This document shows positions 26,136 to 34,850 of a stretch of DNA of 64,000 nt, piece by piece (the first letter of the stretch is position 1; every line of letters starts with the position of its first letter). The position numbers were made by a program, and so were the translations under genes. Source of the stretch: Enorma burkinafasonensis (GTDB taxonomy: Bacteria; Actinomycetota; Coriobacteriia; Coriobacteriales; Coriobacteriaceae); NCBI RefSeq assembly GCF_902150035.1, contig NZ_LR597504.1, positions 1-64,000 on the forward strand, in the 5' to 3' direction. The notes under the pieces were generated by a model, which saw only the letters and a list, made by a program, of their open reading frames with translations, did not search any database and was not told where the DNA came from.

Positions 26136-27710
26136 GTGACATCCCCGTCCCATTCGCACGAAGGCGCGCATGAGCCGCTTCCCGCAGCCTCCCTCGAGGC
26201 GCTCGCCCTCGAGCTCGAGGCGCATGGCGTCACCGCCCGTATCGAGCCCGAGAACGCCGGCATCACCGCCGTGCGCGGCATGACCGTCGACTCGCGCGAG
26301 GTCGAGCCGGGAAACCTCTTCGTGTGCAAGGGCGCGGCCTTCAAGCCCGCGTTTGTCGCCTCCGCGGCGGATGCCGGGGCAGCCGCGTACCTCAGCGCCG
26401 ACGCCCCCGAGCTCACCGCGGAGCTCGAAGCCGCCGCGCCGGGACTCCCCCGCATCGTCGCAGGCGACGTGCGCCGGGCCATGGCGTGGGCTGCGCCCGC
26501 CGTCTACGGCCATCCCGAGCGCGCGCTTTCCATCGTGGGCCTCACCGGGACGAAGGGCAAGTCCACGGCCGCCTACATGCTGCGCTCGATCCTTACCGCC
26601 GCCGGCGAGGAACCCTCGATCATGGGCTCCATCGAGACCGATGACGGCGTGGAGCGCTTCGAGAGCCACAACACCACGCCCGAGGCGCCCGAGCTCTGGC
26701 GCCACCTGCGCAACACCGTCGACGCGAGCCGCCGCCACATGGTCATGGAGGTGTCGAGCCAGGGACTCAAGTACGACCGCATGCTCGGCGTGCCGCTCCA
26801 TATCGGCGTCTTCCTGAACATCGGCCGCGACCACATCTCCGGTGTCGAGCACCCGTCCTTCGAGGACTACTTCGCAAGCAAACTCAAGATCTTCGCCCAG
26901 AGCGAGATCGCGGTCGTGAACCTCGCGAGCGACCATGCAGACGAGATACTCGAGGCCGCTCGCGGGGCGGGCTCGCTCGTCACCTTCTCGCCCGTGGCCG
27001 ACGCGCAAGCCGACTTCCATGCCGAGAACGTGACCTCGACGGGTATCGGCCTCACCTTCGACCTTGTCGAGCGCGGCCGAGGCGAGGCCACCGAGGTGTC
27101 GCAGCATATCGAGCTCGGAATCCCCGGCCTCTTCAACGTGGAGAACGCCCTCGCCGCCATCGTCTGCGCGCGTCTGTTGGGTGTGGGCTACGATGCCATC
27201 CGGCGCGGCCTTGGGCACCTGCGCGTACCCGGCCGCATGGAGGTCGTGGCCACGCCCGACCGGCGTATCATCGCGCTTATCGACTACGCCCACAACGAGC
27301 TCTCCTACCAGGCGCTCTTCTCGTCTGTCGAGCGCGAGTACCCCGGGCGGCGCATCATCGCCGTGTTCGGCGCGCCGGGCGGCAAGGCGCAGGAGCGCCG
27401 CGAGGCGCTGCCGCGCGTGGCGGGCGCCTATGCCGACCTCATCATCTACACCGAGGAGGACCCGGCGCACGAGCGGGTGGAGGACATCTGCGCCGAGCTC
27501 GCAGCGCATACCCCCGCAGGCGTTGACCACCGCATCGTCTGCGACCGCGAGCAGGCCATCGCGGAAGCCTTCGCCGACGCCCGCGCGCATGAGGGCGAGA
27601 GCGTGGTGCTCCTGCTTGCCAAGGGCGACGAGACGCGCCAGCACCGCGGCGACGAGTACCCCGAGGTCAAAAGCGACCTCGCTCTCGCCCGGGAGATCCT
27701 CGCCCCCTAG
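26136..27710 (+). CDS. murE: MurE-like UDP-N-acetylmuramyl peptide ligase
   Basis: A 524-residue Mur ligase. The N-terminal domain has MTVDSREVEPGNLFVCKGA; the ATP loop is GLTGTKGKST; the centre has SHNTTPEAPELW, MEVSSQGLKYDR and NIGRDHIS; and the C-terminal domain begins at about residue 355. In MurE the amino-acid-selecting motif is DNPR for meso-diaminopimelate and DNPA-like for lysine; here the position reads EDPA, and the usual GKGHE is AKGDETRQ. That points away from a DAP-adding enzyme and perhaps to a lysine- or ornithine-adding one, or to a paralogue. The GTG start at 26136 follows AAGGAGG five bases upstream; a TATAGT at 26061-26066 may be its -10. Confidence 0.85.
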   Translation: MTSPSHSHEGAHEPLPAASLEALALELEAHGVTARIEPENAGITAVRGMTVDSREVEPGNLFVCKGAAFKPAFVASAADAGAAAYLSADAPELTAELEAAAPGLPRIVAGDVRRAMAWAAPAVYGHPERALSIVGLTGTKGKSTAAYMLRSILTAAGEEPSIMGSIETDDGVERFESHNTTPEAPELWRHLRNTVDASRRHMVMEVSSQGLKYDRMLGVPLHIGVFLNIGRDHISGVEHPSFEDYFASKLKIFAQSEIAVVNLASDHADEILEAARGAGSLVTFSPVADAQADFHAENVTSTGIGLTFDLVERGRGEATEVSQHIELGIPGLFNVENALAAIVCARLLGVGYDAIRRGLGHLRVPGRMEVVATPDRRIIALIDYAHNELSYQALFSSVEREYPGRRIIAVFGAPGGKAQERREALPRVAGAYADLIIYTEEDPAHERVEDICAELAAHTPAGVDHRIVCDREQAIAEAFADARAHEGESVVLLLAKGDETRQHRGDEYPEVKSDLALAREILAP

Positions 27711-27752
27711 GGCAGAGCCCATCCCGCGCGGGTTGCGACCCTCCACTCACGA

Positions 27753-27790
27753 AAGGCGGCGCCGGCCACAAGGGTCGACGCCGCCTTGCA
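27753..27790. terminator. Hairpin between convergent murE-like and ech genes
   Basis: AAGGCGGCG (27753-27761) is the reverse complement of CGCCGCCTT (27779-27787) across a 17-base loop. It sits between convergent transcripts; the A-run on one side and T-run on the other allow bidirectional action. Confidence 0.65.
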
Positions 27791-27833
27791 TTCGATGCGA
27801 GCCCGTTGCGCCGGGCGCGCGGACTGTCCTCGC

Positions 27834-28346
27834 CTACTCGCCGGCCTGCTCGGCCGCCTTCGCCGCCTTCTTGGCGGCGGCCGCCTTGCGCGCGGCCTCG
27901 ACGCGGGCCTGCTGCTCGGGCGTGAGCTCGCGCTTGGGCTTCGCGGGGGCCGCGGCGGCGCCCTCGCCCTTCGCGGCGGGCTTCGCGGGCTTGGCGGGCA
28001 TGTCCTTGTGCATGGTCACCACGGTGAGCTCGCAGGTGGGCTCGGTGGGCCAGAGCTCCATCGAGAGGCAGTTCTTAGGGCATTCGTGCGTGCAGCTCGC
28101 GCACTGGATGCAGCGGTAGGGGTCCACCGTCCAGTCGCCGCCCTTGCGGTCCACCGTGATGGCGCCGACCGGGCAGACGCGCTGGCACATGCCGCACAGG
28201 ATGCACGCGTCGATGTCGTTCACCAGGTGCCCGCGCATGTTCGGGAAGAGCTTCTCGAAATCGCGCTTCTCATACGGGTAGCGAACCGTCGCCGGCTTGC
28301 TGAACAGCGAGCGGAGCGTCAGTTTTCCCAGCTTGAAGGTTCCCAT
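27834..28346 (-). CDS. echF: Ech-type hydrogenase, NuoI-like 2[4Fe-4S] ferredoxin subunit
   Basis: A 170-residue subunit with two CxxCxxCxxxCP clusters: Cys48, 51, 54, 58 and Cys79, 82, 85, 89. It would pass electrons from reduced ferredoxin to the small subunit. Residues after about 115 form an Ala/Lys/Pro-rich tail ending in TPEQQARVEAARKAAAAKKA and a few more residues, which strongly resembles the tail of the EchD-like subunit. It is the last gene of the AB-C-D-E-F operon, with six bases between it and echE. The subunit order equals that of methanosarcinal ech operons. Confidence 0.9.
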   Translation of the reverse strand: MGTFKLGKLTLRSLFSKPATVRYPYEKRDFEKLFPNMRGHLVNDIDACILCGMCQRVCPVGAITVDRKGGDWTVDPYRCIQCASCTHECPKNCLSMELWPTEPTCELTVVTMHKDMPAKPAKPAAKGEGAAAAPAKPKRELTPEQQARVEAARKAAAAKKAAKAAEQAGE

Positions 28347-28352
28347 GCTCGC

Positions 28353-29441
28353 CTACCTTTCCGTGCAGCTGATGCACGGGTCGATCGTCAGGATGATCAT
28401 CGGCACGTCGGCCAAATCGACGCCTTGGAGCGCCCGCACAAGACCGCCCAGGTTCTGCGACGTCGGCGTGCGCAGGCGGAAGCGATCGAGGTACTTGGTG
28501 CCGTTGCCGCGCACGTAGTAGAACGCCTCGCCGCGCGGCTGCTCGATGAGGACGTGGCTCTGGCCCTCGGGCACGACCTTCGCCTTGGGCTTGCCGCCGA
28601 TGCCGTCGTGCGGCATCTTCGAGACGAGCTCCTTGATGATGTCGATGGCCTGGTAGACCTCCTCGCAGCGCACCTTGCAGCGGGCGTAGCAGTCGCACTC
28701 GTCGGAGATGATCGGCTCGAAGTGGTCGAGGTCGCCGTAGGCGCCGTAGCCGGTCGTGCGCATGTCGTGCTCCACGCCGGAGCCCTTCGCGAACGGGCCG
28801 ACCATCGAGAGCTCGAGCGCGTCCTCGAAGGAGATGACGCCCACGCCGCAGAGGCGGTCCTTGACCGAGGAGTCGCCGAGCATGGTGTCGACGATGGTAC
28901 GGTAGTCGCGCTTGATGCCATCGAGCTGGTCGCAGATGGCCTTGAGCTCGGAGTCCTCGATGTCGTGCGCCATGCCGCCCACGATCATGATCGAGAGGAT
29001 GATGCGGCCGCCGCACGTGCGCTGGAAGATGTCGAGCACGGTCTCGCGCAGGCGCCAGCAGTGGTTGAAGAGCGACTCGAAGCCGAAGGCGTCGGCGAGA
29101 AGCCCGAGCCAGAGCAGATGCGAGTGGACGCGCGAGAGCTCCTCGAGGATGGTGCGCAGGTACTCGACGCGTCGCGGCATCTCAAGGCCGAGCAGCTTCT
29201 CGGTCGCGCTCACGTAGCCCCAGCCGTGGCCCACGCTGCAGATGCCGCAGGTGCGCTCGGCGACGTAGACGAACTGGTTGAAGTCGCGCTTCTCGACGAG
29301 CTTCTCGAGACCGCGGTGGATGAAGCCGATCTGCGGGATGGCCTCGACCACGTGCTCGTCCTGCACGACGAGGTCGAGATGGATCGGCTCGGGCAGCACC
29401 GGGTGCTGCGGGCCGAAGGGGATAACCGAACGGGTTGCCAT
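28353..29441 (-). CDS. echE: Ech-type [NiFe]-hydrogenase large subunit
   Basis: A 362-residue NuoD-like catalytic subunit. The four nickel-binding cysteines are present: RTCGIC (Cys65, Cys68) near the N-terminus and DPCISC (Cys356, Cys359) at the C-terminus, which separates it from complex I NuoD. The protein ends three residues after the last Cys, so there is no cleavable C-terminal extension, as in some Ech/CooH enzymes. It should reduce protons to H2 or oxidise H2 on the cytoplasmic side of the membrane arm. The start at 29441 is two bases from the echD stop. Confidence 0.93.
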   Translation of the reverse strand: MATRSVIPFGPQHPVLPEPIHLDLVVQDEHVVEAIPQIGFIHRGLEKLVEKRDFNQFVYVAERTCGICSVGHGWGYVSATEKLLGLEMPRRVEYLRTILEELSRVHSHLLWLGLLADAFGFESLFNHCWRLRETVLDIFQRTCGGRIILSIMIVGGMAHDIEDSELKAICDQLDGIKRDYRTIVDTMLGDSSVKDRLCGVGVISFEDALELSMVGPFAKGSGVEHDMRTTGYGAYGDLDHFEPIISDECDCYARCKVRCEEVYQAIDIIKELVSKMPHDGIGGKPKAKVVPEGQSHVLIEQPRGEAFYYVRGNGTKYLDRFRLRTPTSQNLGGLVRALQGVDLADVPMIILTIDPCISCTER

Positions 29442-29443
29442 CG

Positions 29444-30106
29444 CTACTCACCATCCTTCGCTGCGGCCTTGGCCGCCTTGGCGGCGAGTGCCGCGCGGAC
29501 CTTAGCGGCCTTCTCGGGATCCATCGCCGCGAGCTTGGCCTCCATCTTGGCGGCGCGGTCGTCCGCGGCGGCAGCGGCCGGGTCGGCCTTGTCGGCCACG
29601 GCGCCCGCGCGCTCGCCCGCGTCGGCTGCAGCGGCCTTGGCGCCGGCGGCGGAGTCGGCCTCGGCGGCCTGGGCCTCCTCGGCCGCTTTGCGCGCCTTCG
29701 CGGCCGCGGCGGCCTTCTGCTTGGCCATCTTCTCGCGCTCGGCCTTGAGCTCGGGCGTGATGACGGTCATGGGCTCCTCGGAGGCGACGTTGAAGAAGTT
29801 GCCGCCGAAGTCGAGCTTCATGTTGATGAAGCGCACGCCGTAGAGGTCGTGCGTCTCGTTCTCGTAGCTGAACGCCGCGAAGTACAGCCCCTGGATCGAG
29901 GGGACCTCGGAGCTCTTGTCGATGCCGTACACGCAGAGGTTGAGCGCATTGTCGCACGTCTCATCGTAGAAGGTGTAGACGAGATCGATGCCCGCCGCGG
30001 TGGTCTCCGCGCACATCTGGATGAAGCGCATGCCCTGGTGCTTGAGCGACTGCACGCGGCCGAGCAGCTCGCCCAGGGGGATCTCGGTGAATTCGGTGGT
30101 GTACAT
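29444..30106 (-). CDS. echD: Ech-type hydrogenase, NuoC-like subunit with Ala/Lys-rich tail
   Basis: A 220-residue homologue of the 30-kDa complex I subunit. The folded part is residues 1 to about 125 (VYTFYDETCDNALNLCVYGID, FSYENETHDLYGVRFINM). The remaining 95 residues are Ala/Lys/Glu-rich and contain DPEKAAKVRAALAAKAAKAA near the end, closely matching the tail of EchF. The folded domain alone accounts for an ordinary EchD. The ATG at 30106 follows TAGGAGG, and a 5' extension of the frame is not needed. It links the small and large subunits. Confidence 0.88.
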   Translation of the reverse strand: MYTTEFTEIPLGELLGRVQSLKHQGMRFIQMCAETTAAGIDLVYTFYDETCDNALNLCVYGIDKSSEVPSIQGLYFAAFSYENETHDLYGVRFINMKLDFGGNFFNVASEEPMTVITPELKAEREKMAKQKAAAAAKARKAAEEAQAAEADSAAGAKAAAADAGERAGAVADKADPAAAAADDRAAKMEAKLAAMDPEKAAKVRAALAAKAAKAAAKDGE

Positions 30107-30114
30107 CCGCCCTC

Positions 30115-30552
30115 CTACTTCTGGGACTCGGCGAGCTTGGCCGCCTTCTGGTCCAGGATCTCGACGGCCTTGAGCACGGCGTCGATGATGGTCTCGGGTC
30201 GCACTGCGCAGCCCGGTGCGTACACATCGACGGGGATCGCCTTGTCGACGCCGCCGATCATGTTGTAGCAGTCGCGGAACACGCCACCCGTACAGGCGCA
30301 GATGCCGCACGCCACCACGACCTTGGGCTCGAGCATCTGGTCGTAGATGTGCTTGACCACGTTGATGTTCTGGTGGTTGATGCCGCCGGTCACCAGGAAG
30401 ATGTCGGCGTGCTTGGGGTTGCCCGTGTTGATGATGCCGAAGCGCTCGATATCGTAGAGCGGCATCATGGAATCGAGCACCTCGATGTCGCATCCGTTGC
30501 AGCTCGACCCATCGTAATGGATGAGCCACGGCGATTTCGAAGAGTATGCCAT
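30115..30552 (-). CDS. echC: Ech-type [NiFe]-hydrogenase small subunit (NuoB-like)
   Basis: A 145-residue subunit carrying the proximal [4Fe-4S] cluster. The ligands are in SSCNGCDIEV (Cys18, Cys21), ACGICACTGG and APGCAVRPE. It is shorter than ordinary hydrogenase small subunits because the medial and distal clusters are missing, as is normal for group 4 enzymes. The ATG at 30552 has AGGAAG eight bases before it; the in-frame GTG at 30561 is too close to that site. It lies between echAB and echD, with gaps of 12 and 8 bases. Confidence 0.92.
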   Translation of the reverse strand: MAYSSKSPWLIHYDGSSCNGCDIEVLDSMMPLYDIERFGIINTGNPKHADIFLVTGGINHQNINVVKHIYDQMLEPKVVVACGICACTGGVFRDCYNMIGGVDKAIPVDVYAPGCAVRPETIIDAVLKAVEILDQKAAKLAESQK

Positions 30553-30564
30553 GTCACTCACTTC

Positions 30565-33450
30565 CTAGATGAACGGCGTGATGAGCACGTAGAACAGGTT
30601 CACGACGCCCACGACGAGCGCCACGAGCCACGCGAGCTTGAGGCAGCTCTGCCACTTCATGCGCGCGAAGTTGTTGTCGATGAACACCTCGAAGAACCAC
30701 GTGGCGGCGACCACGACGGCGGCGAGCGCGAGCGAGGCGGGGTTGCCCCAGACGAAGAACATGCCCACCCACAGGAGGAACAGCACGCTCTCGCACCAGT
30801 GCATAATCTCGACCTTCGCGAGCGTGCGGCCGCTCATCTCGGTCGTGATGCCCTTGACGAGCTCCTGGTGCGCGTGGTGGCTGTAGGAGAGGTCGAACGG
30901 GCTCTTGCGCAGCTTGATGGTGAGGATGAACAGCAGACCGCAGAAGATGGGGATGAGCGTCAGGATGATGGGCGCGTCGAGCTGGAGAAGCGACGCCACA
31001 TCGAACGACTGCGTGGCCGTGAAGAAGCCCACCGACATGATGAGCAGCATCGGCTCGTAGGACATGACCTGCAGGCACTCGCGGTCGGCACCCGTGTCGG
31101 CGAAGGGACTGCGCGCCGAGTACGCCGCGATGACCACGAAGAGCGTGGCGAGCGTCACGAGGAAGATGCACATGAGCAGGTTGGAGCCCGAGACGAACAT
31201 GCCGCCCGCGAGGATGCAGAAGATGAGGGCGCAGGTGACATAGGCCTCGTCGACCGCGTTGACGCTCGCGTCCTCCTTGCCCAGGAGCTTGCGCACGTCG
31301 TAGTACGGCTGCAGCAGGCGCGGTCCCACGCGGCCCTGCATGTGGGCGCTCACCTTGCGGTCGAGGCCATCGAGCAGGCAGCCCACGACAGGCGCGCAGA
31401 TGCCGAAGCCCACGATGCCCGCGATGAGGCCCGGGAGCCCCGGGCCCACCAGCTGCACGACGCGCTCGACGTAGAACGAGCCGGCGATGAGCACGTCGTT
31501 CTCGAAGATGAAGCACGCGGCGAAGGCCATGATGTCAACCGCGGTGCAGATGATGAGGCCCGCCGTGGTGATGGCGTGCTCGGGGAAGATGTCCTCCATG
31601 TACCAGTTGCGCTTGGTGGAGGTCATGGTGCGGCCCATGGCGCCGTGGAAGCGGCGGCTGTCCGGGTCGGTGCAGGTGCCGCCCAGGTAGACCTCGACAC
31701 GGCGCTTACTCGTCGCGCGACCCCACGGCGTAAGCAGCACGATCGCGATGAACGCCACGATGACGACCATGATGACCATGTTGTCGACGCCGATGAACTG
31801 CGGGTTACGGTTGAATACGAACTCGAGGTAGGGCGAGACCACCTGCGTCGAGATGATCGGCAGGCCCAGGCAGCAGCCGAGCAGGAGCACCGCGATGAAG
31901 CCGATGGCGAACCACTCGGACTTGTGCACGCCGCCCTCGACGTTGTCGGCCTTCTGGTGCACACCGGCGAGCTTGCCGAGCCACTTGGCCCAGAAGAAGA
32001 ACGTCGCGGCGGAGCCGAAGGCGAGCAGGATCAAGAAGAGCACGTTGCCGGTCTCGGCGAACGAGACGAGCGTGGCCCACTTGGAGATGAGCATGCCGAA
32101 GGGCGCCACGAACATGCCGAGGATGCCGAGCATCATGAAGCGCGTGAGGCGCGGCAGGCGGCTGAAGAGGCCGTCCATGTCCTCGATGTTGCGGCTGCCG
32201 ATGCGGTGCTCGACCGTGCCCACGCACAGGAACAGGATCGACTTGGACACCGTATGGAAGATGATGAGGAAGATGGCCGCCCAGACCGCCTCGGCCGTGC
32301 CCACGCCCGCGCAGGCCGCGATGAGGCCGAGGTTCGCGATCGTGGAGTAGGCGAGCACGCGCTTGGCGTTGCTCTGCGAGATGGCCATGAACGAGCAGAG
32401 CACGAAGGTGACGCCGCCCACGGTGACCACCATCGCGGAGGCCGCCGGGTAGACCATGTACAGGGGCGCGAGCTTCACGAGCAGGAACACGCCCGCCTTG
32501 ACCATCGTGGAGGAGTGCAGAAGCGCACTCGTGGGGGTCGGCGCGACCATGGCGCCCAGAAGCCAGCTGTGGAAGGGCATCTGAGCGGCCTTGGTGAGGC
32601 CGGCGACCGAGAGCAGCAGCACGGGGAAGATGAGCAGCGCCGCGTCGGCGGAGTACGAGACCGCGACGAGCGCGGAGAGCGACAGCTCGATCCCGGCGTG
32701 GTGCACCATGATGAGCGCCAGCAGAAACGCCAGCCCGCCGATCATGTTGAGGTTGATCTGGCGGAAGGAGTTCCTGATGGCCTCGGGCGTGCGGGTGTAG
32801 CCGATCATCAGGAAGGAGCACACCGTGGTGATCTCCCAGCCGGTGAACAGCCACTCGAGGTTGTCGGAGAGCACGATGACGAACATCGCCGACAGGAAGA
32901 GGAACATGAGCGCGCTGAAGAAGTGGCGGCGGTCGACGGCGGCGGTGCCGACCTTCTTAGCTGCCTCGTCCTCGTGGTGCTGGAAGTCCTTCATGTAGCC
33001 GAGCGCGTAGATGCAGATGGCGCTACCCACGAGCCCGACGATGAGGACCATGATGACCGACAGCTGGTCGAGGTAGAGCGGGCGCTCGATCATGTGCTCC
33101 GCGCCGGCCGAGAGCGCCAGGTTCGAGAAGTACACGATCCCGACGGTCTGCACCAGGCCGAGCGCGAGCGCGCACCGGTTGCGGTAGCGCACGGCGTTCA
33201 GGAGGATGACTGCGCAGAGCACGATATCGATGGCCGTGAAGACGCAGCTCGCGATATAGCTCGTCTGCTGCGGGACGGCGAAGCTCTCGTACCCTCCCAT
33301 CAGATACGTGCAGGCGAATACCACGGACGTGACCCCGATCACGGCCGCCGCGGCGATGGTGATCGCCTGACGCTGCGCATCGCTGCGGAACAGCATGAGC
33401 AGCACGGCCGCGACAAGCGGCACGGCGACGAGCGTCGCTATGAGACCCAT
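30565..33450 (-). CDS. echA: Fused Ech-type membrane arm: antiporter-like EchA joined to NuoH-like EchB
   Basis: A 961-residue membrane protein that joins two subunits usually made separately. Residues 1 to about 650 are a NuoL/MrpD-type proton-translocating module (LSDNLEWLFTGWEITTVCSFLMIGYTR region, LLHSSTMVKAGVFLLVKLAPL, ILAYSTIANLGL-like VLAYSTIANLG). From about residue 670 it is NuoH/EchB-like (VSAHMQGRVGPRLLQPYYD, near residues 700-720, and LRKSPFDLSYSHHAHQELVKG). There is no stop or frameshift between the halves. The ATG at 33450 follows GGAAGGGGAGA. A TACAAT (33524-33529 on the minus strand) and a GC-rich hairpin at about 33472-33495 lie in the 116-base gap before it. Confidence 0.88.
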   Translation of the reverse strand: MGLIATLVAVPLVAAVLLMLFRSDAQRQAITIAAAAVIGVTSVVFACTYLMGGYESFAVPQQTSYIASCVFTAIDIVLCAVILLNAVRYRNRCALALGLVQTVGIVYFSNLALSAGAEHMIERPLYLDQLSVIMVLIVGLVGSAICIYALGYMKDFQHHEDEAAKKVGTAAVDRRHFFSALMFLFLSAMFVIVLSDNLEWLFTGWEITTVCSFLMIGYTRTPEAIRNSFRQINLNMIGGLAFLLALIMVHHAGIELSLSALVAVSYSADAALLIFPVLLLSVAGLTKAAQMPFHSWLLGAMVAPTPTSALLHSSTMVKAGVFLLVKLAPLYMVYPAASAMVVTVGGVTFVLCSFMAISQSNAKRVLAYSTIANLGLIAACAGVGTAEAVWAAIFLIIFHTVSKSILFLCVGTVEHRIGSRNIEDMDGLFSRLPRLTRFMMLGILGMFVAPFGMLISKWATLVSFAETGNVLFLILLAFGSAATFFFWAKWLGKLAGVHQKADNVEGGVHKSEWFAIGFIAVLLLGCCLGLPIISTQVVSPYLEFVFNRNPQFIGVDNMVIMVVIVAFIAIVLLTPWGRATSKRRVEVYLGGTCTDPDSRRFHGAMGRTMTSTKRNWYMEDIFPEHAITTAGLIICTAVDIMAFAACFIFENDVLIAGSFYVERVVQLVGPGLPGLIAGIVGFGICAPVVGCLLDGLDRKVSAHMQGRVGPRLLQPYYDVRKLLGKEDASVNAVDEAYVTCALIFCILAGGMFVSGSNLLMCIFLVTLATLFVVIAAYSARSPFADTGADRECLQVMSYEPMLLIMSVGFFTATQSFDVASLLQLDAPIILTLIPIFCGLLFILTIKLRKSPFDLSYSHHAHQELVKGITTEMSGRTLAKVEIMHWCESVLFLLWVGMFFVWGNPASLALAAVVVAATWFFEVFIDNNFARMKWQSCLKLAWLVALVVGVVNLFYVLITPFI

Positions 33451-33566
33451 ACGTCTCCCCTTCCGGTATCGGGCACCCCCGCCCAAGGCGAGGGTGCTAT
33501 CCGGCAAGAATTACCATCGTGAAATTGTACACCCGAAGCGTCGAGGGGGCGGGCCTGATACGCAGG

Positions 33567-34751
33567 TTAGGCGCGCGCGTCCTCGATGATCTGCGCCACC
33601 TGCTCCTGGAGCTCGGCGAGGTTCTCCGCGCTGGGGATCCACTGCTGCGCCACCACCGGGCACGCCATGTTGAACTTCATGTTCTCCATCTCGGCGTAGA
33701 CCTGCTTGGGTCCGAGCGGCGCCCAGCCGTAGGAACCGAACGCGATGCCGATGCGCTGCTCGTTTCTGGGCGAGAGGCCGCGCAGGTAGGTGAGGAAGCT
33801 CGCCATGGTGGGCATCATGTTGGAGTTGAGCGTCGGCGAGCCGCACGCCACGTAGTGCGCGTCGCAGAGGTAGAGCATGATGTCCGAGATATGCGTGTTC
33901 TTGACGTCGATGAGCTGCGCCGAGACGCCTTCCTTGATGAACGCGTCGCAGATCTCGCGCGCCATGCTCTCGGTCGAGTGCCACATGGAGTCATAGACCA
34001 CGACGGCCTTCTCCTCCGTCTGGTAGGTGCTCCACGCCTGGTACCTCTCGAGGATCTCGGGGATGTGGCTGCGCCACATCACGCCGTGTGAGGGGGCGAT
34101 GAGCTTGATGTCGAGCCCGGCGAGCGCGCCCATGGCCTTCTGGACCTGGGCGCCATAGGGCCACACGATGTTGGCGTAGTACTTCTTGGCCTGCTTCATG
34201 ACCTCGCAGAGGTCGTTCTCGTCATCAAAGCGCTTGGTGGTGGCGAAGTGCTGGCCGAACGCATCGTTTGAGAAGAGGATGCCGTCCTCGGGGCACCAGG
34301 TGACCATGTTGTCGGGCCAGTGCACCATGGGCGTCTGCACGAAGTGGAGGGTGCGCTCGCCGATCGAGATGGAGTCGCCGGTCTTGACGCCCTCGACCTC
34401 GATGCCGAAGTGCGCGCGGATCTCGTTCACGCCGGCGGGGGCGCTCGCCACGATGCGCGCGGTCGGCGCGAGCTCGTGGATCTTGGGCAGGCTGCCGGAA
34501 TGGTCCATCTCCACATGGTTGGTGACGACTAGCCCGATCTTCGCGGGGTCGACCACCTGGCTGATGCGCTGGATGAACTCGTCGGTGAAGGTCGACTTGG
34601 CGGTATCGATGAGGGTCACCGTCTCGTCCATGATGAGATAGGCGTTGTAGGTGATACCGCGCTCGGTGGTGTAGCCGTGGAACGAGCGCTCGTTCCAGTC
34701 GATGCCGCCGACCCACCAGACCTTGGGCGAAACCTCTATGGCGTTGAGCAT
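33567..34751 (-). CDS. fprA: Flavodiiron protein (FprA family)
   Basis: A 394-residue soluble A-type flavoprotein. A metallo-beta-lactamase-like domain holds the di-iron ligands His79, Glu81, Asp83, His84, His144, Asp163 and His222, all in the expected spacing. A flavodoxin domain follows (VVYDSMWHSTESMA from about residue 252). It reduces O2 to water and/or NO to N2O, which protects anaerobes. There is no C-terminal rubredoxin, so it needs a separate donor. The ATG at 34751 follows GAGAGGAAA; the frame extends only to a GTG at 34766. It lies just upstream of the ech operon on the same strand. Confidence 0.93.
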   Translation of the reverse strand: MLNAIEVSPKVWWVGGIDWNERSFHGYTTERGITYNAYLIMDETVTLIDTAKSTFTDEFIQRISQVVDPAKIGLVVTNHVEMDHSGSLPKIHELAPTARIVASAPAGVNEIRAHFGIEVEGVKTGDSISIGERTLHFVQTPMVHWPDNMVTWCPEDGILFSNDAFGQHFATTKRFDDENDLCEVMKQAKKYYANIVWPYGAQVQKAMGALAGLDIKLIAPSHGVMWRSHIPEILERYQAWSTYQTEEKAVVVYDSMWHSTESMAREICDAFIKEGVSAQLIDVKNTHISDIMLYLCDAHYVACGSPTLNSNMMPTMASFLTYLRGLSPRNEQRIGIAFGSYGWAPLGPKQVYAEMENMKFNMACPVVAQQWIPSAENLAELQEQVAQIIEDARA

Positions 34752-34850
34752 TGCGTTTCCTCTCACGTTCAGTTATCCAAGCCGCGCCGCCGGGGCGCGC
34801 GCGGCACCATACCTATGGTACTCGATGGGACGTCACCTGTCCCGTAAATG

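Noticed and set aside
28353-30552. The 27.8-33.5 kb operon as complex I (NADH dehydrogenase)
   Set aside because: The NuoD-like subunit has both Ni-binding CxxC motifs, no NuoEFG are present, and the gene order is that of ech.
30349-33522. A 1057-codon open frame on the plus strand opposite the hydrogenase genes
   Set aside because: Extreme His/Glu/Arg composition typical of antisense to a membrane protein; the minus strand has the real subunits.
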